Source: Chinchilla lanigera (lineage: Eukaryota; Chordata; Mammalia; Rodentia; Chinchillidae). Taken from it: a stretch of DNA of 64,000 nt. Made by a program: the position numbers and the translations under genes. The notes beneath the pieces were generated by a model, which was not told the DNA's origin, ran no database searches, and saw only the letters and a list, made by a program, of their open reading frames with translations. Shown one piece after another: positions 59,803 to 64,000 of the stretch. Location: NCBI RefSeq assembly GCF_000276665.1, contig NW_004955438.1, positions 9,334,971-9,398,970 on the forward strand, read 5' to 3'. Within the stretch, counting starts at the first letter, position 1. Every line of letters starts with the position of its first letter.

Positions 59803-60215
59803 TGCTATTGTTTAGATCCAGAATGTTTCTAAAAGGCTCATGTGTTTGGAATCAAGTGGAGTTTTTGGAAGGTGATTTGATCAGCAGGGCTCTGTAATCA
59901 TCAGTGAATCAATCCATTCATGAATGTATAACTAAATGTGCTGATAAGAGCTGGGGCCAGGTCTGAAAAGTCGGGTCACTGAGGGCATGACCCAGAAGGG
60001 TGTATCTCCCTCCCCAGCTCCTCTCTTCTCCTTTTACTTCCTAGCCAGCATGATGTGAGCAGCTTTCCTCCATCTGGTGCTTGCACAATGTGTTTTATGC
60101 CTTTGAGCTGACTAACCATGGAATCACCCCACTGAAACCGTGAACCAAGATAAATTTCCTCCTTTAAATTGTGGATGTCAGTATTGTGTCCCAGTACACA
60201 TAGCAGTACAAACTT
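59803..60215 (+). mobile_element. MaLR LTR, sense
   Basis: It starts tgctattgtttagatccaga. It continues atgtttctaaaaggctcatg, gtgctgataagagctgg-like, gtcactgagggcatgaccca, ttacttcctagccagcatga, tgtgagcagctttcctcc and ctgaaaccgtgaaccaagat, then ttgtggatgtcagtattgtg. Sense order, essentially full length. Confidence 0.88.
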
Positions 60216-60655
60216 CAGTTATCCAGGAAGACATAAAAATTCTAATTGTGTTGATTTCTATGTGTAGTAAGGTATATGCAAAGGAACAATTGATAAAACC
60301 AGAAGAAGAAATGAACAAATCTCTAGGCATGACAAAATAAGAAATAACAACCTGAACAGTTAATAGAATTAGCAAAAAATTGAATCTTTATAAATGGAGA
60401 TAATTTTAATAATGTCAATAACATATTTTCTCACTGATAAACTTAATACAGTCTATCAAGTAATGATAGATTATACATTCTTTTCAAGTTCATGTGTCTG
60501 CTTATATATATTGACCGTATATTGTAACAAAAAGCAAGTCTTAAAAAATTTTAATGGTATTATAATTATAGTGCACTCTATCTTTGGAGTACTGATAAGT
60601 CAAGAAACAATAGATAAAAAGAATAATTAGAAAAGAATTTACATGAAATTTTAAT
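60216..60655 (+). mobile_element. L1 ORF2 relic, sense
   Basis: tatacattcttttcaagttc followed by atgtgtctgc, then aacaaaaagcaagtcttaaa and aattataattatagtgcactct-like words match the endonuclease-to-RT part of ORF2. Diverged; the 78-codon frame is remnant. Confidence 0.65.
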
Positions 60656-60660
60656 ATAAA

Positions 60661-60745
60661 TTCTGAGTCTGGAGATACAATTCAGTAGTAGCCTACTCAC
60701 CAAGTGTGCAAGAGGTCCAAATTTCAAAGTGCAAAAGTGCAAAAC
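60661..60745 (+). mobile_element. Diverged ID-type SINE, sense
   Basis: tctggagatacaattcagta, then cctactcaccaagtgtgcaa and gaggtccaaatttcaaagtg, is a decayed copy of the tRNA-like body. Confidence 0.55.
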
Positions 60746-61460
60746 AAAATAAAGAAAAGAATCTGCCTTAATAAAGGTCTGTATTTTTAAACAAATATAG
60801 AAAAAAAGAAATTTCTGATTTAAAAACTTTCTGATTTAAACTACAACTGAAAATGATATATCAAATTTATGAGATGAGACTATGATGCTTAAAACAATCA
60901 CGTTGAAATTACTGCATTAGGAAATAAAATAAAACATAAAAAACTGTTAGACTGATCTTCTCACTCAAGAAGCAAGTGTAGAGATAAATTAGACCAATAG
61001 AAAGAATCATAACTAGGAAGACAGTATCTAAAGAGTCAAGTTGAAAGAGATTCAGTAAAACATAAGTAAGATCTATTAGAATATAGTACAAATGAGATTT
61101 TCCTAGCAGGAATAATTAACTCATAACAGAAGACATAGACTTCAACATATACACATAAAAGAAAAAAATCAATGCTGAATCTATCACTATGATACAAATA
61201 TATTGTAAAAATCCCTGGTAGTAAAATTTAATCTGTGTAAAATAGACCAACTTTTTTTAAAGAAAAAATGGCAACTGACACAAAGAAATAGAAATTATTA
61301 AAAATTTGTATTTTCTCTAAAATGGATGTATAATTATGTCTTTCCATATAAAAAAGATATTCTACATGTAGAGCGCTGTGAATTCTAAAACTATAACGTG
61401 AAAATTTTAAAAATCTTAGAAAAATATTTCAAAGACTTAAACATAGATGACATATATGGC
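60746..61460 (+). mobile_element. Likely L1-derived AT-rich sequence
   Basis: A-rich sequence with L1 ORF2-like words; no single diagnostic segment could be pinned. Confidence 0.35.
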
Positions 61461-61464
61461 AACT

Positions 61465-61614
61465 CTTTTTTTTTTTTTTTTTGAGTCAGGGTCTTGCTCT
61501 GTAATTCAGGTTGATTTTTAACTCATTATGTAATGCTTGCTTCAAACCCAAGGTGATTCTCCTGCCTCAGCCTCTTGAGTGCTAGGATTACAGGCATGCA
61601 CCACCATGCCCAGC
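61465..61614 (-). mobile_element. B1-type SINE, antisense
   Basis: T-run, gagtcagggtcttgctctgt, tgattctcctgcctcagcct, gagtgctaggattacaggca and ccaccatgcccagc. Full antisense order; target duplication unclear. Confidence 0.92.
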
Positions 61615-62270
61615 ACAGCTCATTTTTTGAAGTTAGTATAGACGTCATACCGAAATGTGGCAAAGGAAGGAAAACTTGTTAAGCTATTTCAGGACGAGAG
61701 TTACTAGGCAGTAAAAGCAAAGAAACAAATGAATTTAATAAGAAATGAAATGCAATATTACTGAAAATAAATTATGTATCAGAAATGACTTGGGATTATA
61801 TCTCTAATAAATGTTTGTTTTAACTTTTAAAATAATGGCAAGAATCATAAGGCTATCAGGAAATGTAGAACAAAGAATATAACTTAAAATGATGCTAAAA
61901 CTAACATTTGATAGCATTGGACACATGCTGATGTAAATATTAGTAACAAATTGCAAATACATGGTTATTTTCATTTGAGAGACAATATGAAAATAAGTAG
62001 TGAAATATTAATATAATTATATCAACTGATATAAACAACAATGAAATATCAATTGTAAAATATTCCGCATAGTTTTTAAACAAATAGAATGACTTATAAA
62101 ACAATTTACATCCAATGCAAGAGATTCTCTTGAAAATGAAAATATTGTAGATCCATAGTCACTACTTACCACTGATATTTTTGTTTGTATTCAGATGATT
62201 TAAAATAATATAACTAAAATGTTAGAACTGATAACTTTAACAAAGTATCTAGGTTTAAGGAGTGAAAATT
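61615..62270. other. AT-rich stretch, probably L1-derived in part
   Basis: No gene was recognised. Confidence 0.35.
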
Positions 62271-62274
62271 ATTA

Positions 62275-62560
62275 GAAAAGAAAGGCCTTTAACTTTTTGA
62301 GGAAGATATCTAGAAGAGGAATAACTGAGTCAAACGGAATTTTTATCTTTAGGATTTTTGAGGAATCTCCTAACTGACTTCCATTTTGGTTGTACTTTTT
62401 ACATTGCCACCAGCAGTGAAAAAAGTTTTCCTTTACCTGCCTGGCCAGCATTTGTGATTATTTGATTTCGTGATGGTGGGCATTCTTGTTGGAGTGTTTG
62501 GAATCTCAGTGTTCTCCACATAAACAATGTAAATATTGCATGTTGCAAACATGTACTAAA
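62275..62560 (-). mobile_element. L1 ORF2 3' end, antisense
   Basis: aagaggaataactgagtcaa, tttttgaggaatctcctaac, tgacttccattttggttgta, cattgccaccagcagtg and gccagcatttgtgattattt are the antisense ORF2 C-terminal order. Confidence 0.9.
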
Positions 62561-63149
62561 AGTTTTTTCAAAAGGAGAAACGCTAGAAGAGGATATTCAT
62601 AAACTTATGCTTAGGCAAATCTACCCTGGATTGTCCTGTGAATTTAAGTGATATTTCTAGGCATAAAGAGTTATAGAGAAAACCTTAGGGAAATAAATAA
62701 AATAAAATAAAATAAAATAACTTGACTGGCAAGAAAAGAACATGAATGCAATATGTCTAAGCTAAAAAATATCAGTATTGAGAAAAATTGAAGAAAATCT
62801 CAATAAGTAAAACATATGTCATGATCAGAGAGAGAAATCAGTTTTGTACATACACGTCAACAGCGAGGCTTATGATCAGCTTTAGAAATCTATGTAGGGA
62901 TAACCTCACAAAAATAAAGAAATCTGTAGAAAAGTTTGTGCAGTACAGTACTAGATTTAATGTTAGTACTCCAAATTACCCAGTTATATCAATAATGTAA
63001 TGTTTAATTAATCAATATTACATAACACAGTTGGTAACTTTGAAGCTATGACAAAGAAGTATCTCCTCATACTATCATAGATGATCCTTAAGGTAAATTG
63101 CTAAGTAAAAGGTTAAGGGAAATCAAGATAACCCAAAAAAATATAAACC
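62561..63149. other. AT-rich stretch with (AAATA)n
   Basis: It includes an (AAATA)n microsatellite at 62690-62720. A 70-codon frame at 62788-63000 matches nothing known. Confidence 0.5.
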
Positions 63150-63500
63150 AAATAAACATAACAGCACCACAGAGATAATGTCAAGTGAAATAAACCAGCC
63201 ACACAAGCTTAACTATCACATGGTTTCTCCTGTATAAGTAATCCAGAGTATACATAAACAGCAAATTAAAAGATAGATACTAGGAAGAGAAAGATAGATC
63301 TTTAGCACATGAGGAGATACCAAGACATATAAGGCAAGGGAAGAGAGGGAGATGTAAAATGAATCAAGATGTGTCACATACATGTACTAGTATCCAAAAC
63401 ACATACAATCACTGTATGTGTACCAAGTACTTATTATAACTGTTCCAATTACTCATAATGCATACATTTATTAAGTATCATAACATATTAACAAAAAATT
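63150..63500 (+). mobile_element. L1 3' end, sense
   Basis: gtcaagtgaaataaaccagc, cacaagcttaactatcacat and a degraded 3' UTR follow the end of ORF2 in sense orientation. Confidence 0.65.
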
Positions 63501-63963
63501 TTAAAAATTAATTAATTAAAAACCAGGGGAAAGGGCATCTTGTATATTGAGGAAAACTATAAATAAGGTGGTAACCACACAAATACACAAAGGCCAGGAG
63601 AAGATAAAATTATTGAACAAATGATAAAAACATTATAAATATTTTGATATTAAGTACTTCACATTTAAAATTTCATGGGTTACAAAGAAACTCAGATTTT
63701 ATCAGAAATAGCTAAGCAAACACAAAAGGAGTGTGTAGTTTTAAATGTTCAGGTTGAATATGAAATAGGTGTATAATTTTCTATGGTGCCCTCTTAGCTA
63801 TTTAAAAGAGCAATAAACATCAAATATATGGACATAAGGAAATACTATCAATATGAGAAATATTAATAATAGAAAAACACCAAAAGAGTATAATTAATGA
63901 ATACAAATTATGATTTTTTGAACAGAATAATAAAATTAGTCTTATCAAGAAAAAACATGATTG
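63501..63963 (+). mobile_element. L1 ORF2 relic, sense
   Basis: agcaataaacatcaaatata, then attatgattttttgaacaga, ataataaaattagtcttatc, match the ORF2 segment ahead of the RT core. Degraded. Confidence 0.65.
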
Positions 63964-64000
63964 AGGCTGGGAGTGGTGGTGCATGCCTGTAATCCCAGAA
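63964..64000 (+). mobile_element. B1-type SINE, cut by the window end
   Basis: ggctgggagtggtggtgcat, then gcctgtaatcccag, is the 5' start of a sense B1 interrupted only by the window boundary. Confidence 0.9.

Noticed and set aside
59507..59897. Long frames on both strands, lysine/arginine-rich one way and proline/serine/phenylalanine-rich the other
   Set aside because: Translations of the GGAA/GGGA tract.

Overview
The window is typical mammalian non-coding DNA: AT-rich, full of interspersed repeats and microsatellites, and with no gene I can support. Both strands were read. The longest open frames are products of simple repeats (40.2-40.7 kb, 59.5-59.9 kb) or fall inside retroelements, and none shows a recognisable protein domain. 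I therefore call no CDS, tRNA gene, rRNA gene or CRISPR array. Whether the stretch is intergenic or lies in a long intron cannot be decided from the sequence.

The repeats point to a rodent outside the mouse/rat group. There are 7SL-derived B1-type SINEs with the internal quasi-duplication seen in rodent B1, many tRNA-derived ID-like SINEs, and rodent-type MaLR LTRs. No mouse B2 was seen. The ID-like SINE has a characteristic body: a 5' end starting ggggctggggatttagctc, a core containing caaggtcgtgagttcgg, and a 3' end ggtaccggagaaaaacc. Several copies are nearly identical and carry clean target-site duplications, so this SINE was active recently. A beaver/kangaroo-rat type lineage (Castorimorpha) is my best guess, held weakly.

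Layout. 0-5 kb: mostly unique AT-rich sequence with two antisense ID-like SINEs and a B1 relic. 5-13 kb: MIR, MaLR LTRs, a 3' L1 end, a B1 and one copy of an unrecognised 3'-anchored retroelement. 13-18 kb: a unique segment with a CpG-bearing hairpin, an (AC)n array, an L1 ORF2 relic, and two MaLR proviruses facing each other. 18-28 kb: largely unique, with a (TA)n(GA)n array, a MaLR LTR and an L1 fragment. 28.6 kb: an assembly gap of 115 N lying inside a young SINE. 29-45 kb: unique sequence with MIRs, SINEs, (GT)n arrays, a GC/CpG-richer unique block at 39.7-40.25 kb and a large (TTTC)n tract. 45-49 kb: a possible non-coding exon, a long antisense L1M with nested insertions, then a sense L1M 3' end. 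51.3-52.3 kb: an LTR-like sequence with nested tandem duplications. 53-58 kb: ancient repeats, a young SINE and an unexplained GC-richer block. 58.6-64 kb: L1-rich, with B1s, a (GGAA)n tract and a MaLR LTR.

No new multi-gene system is present. The best leads are the six-copy unrecognised retroelement family, the convergent MaLR pair, the possible exon at 45.03-45.18 kb, the CpG-richer block beside the TTTC tract, and the gap inside the young SINE.
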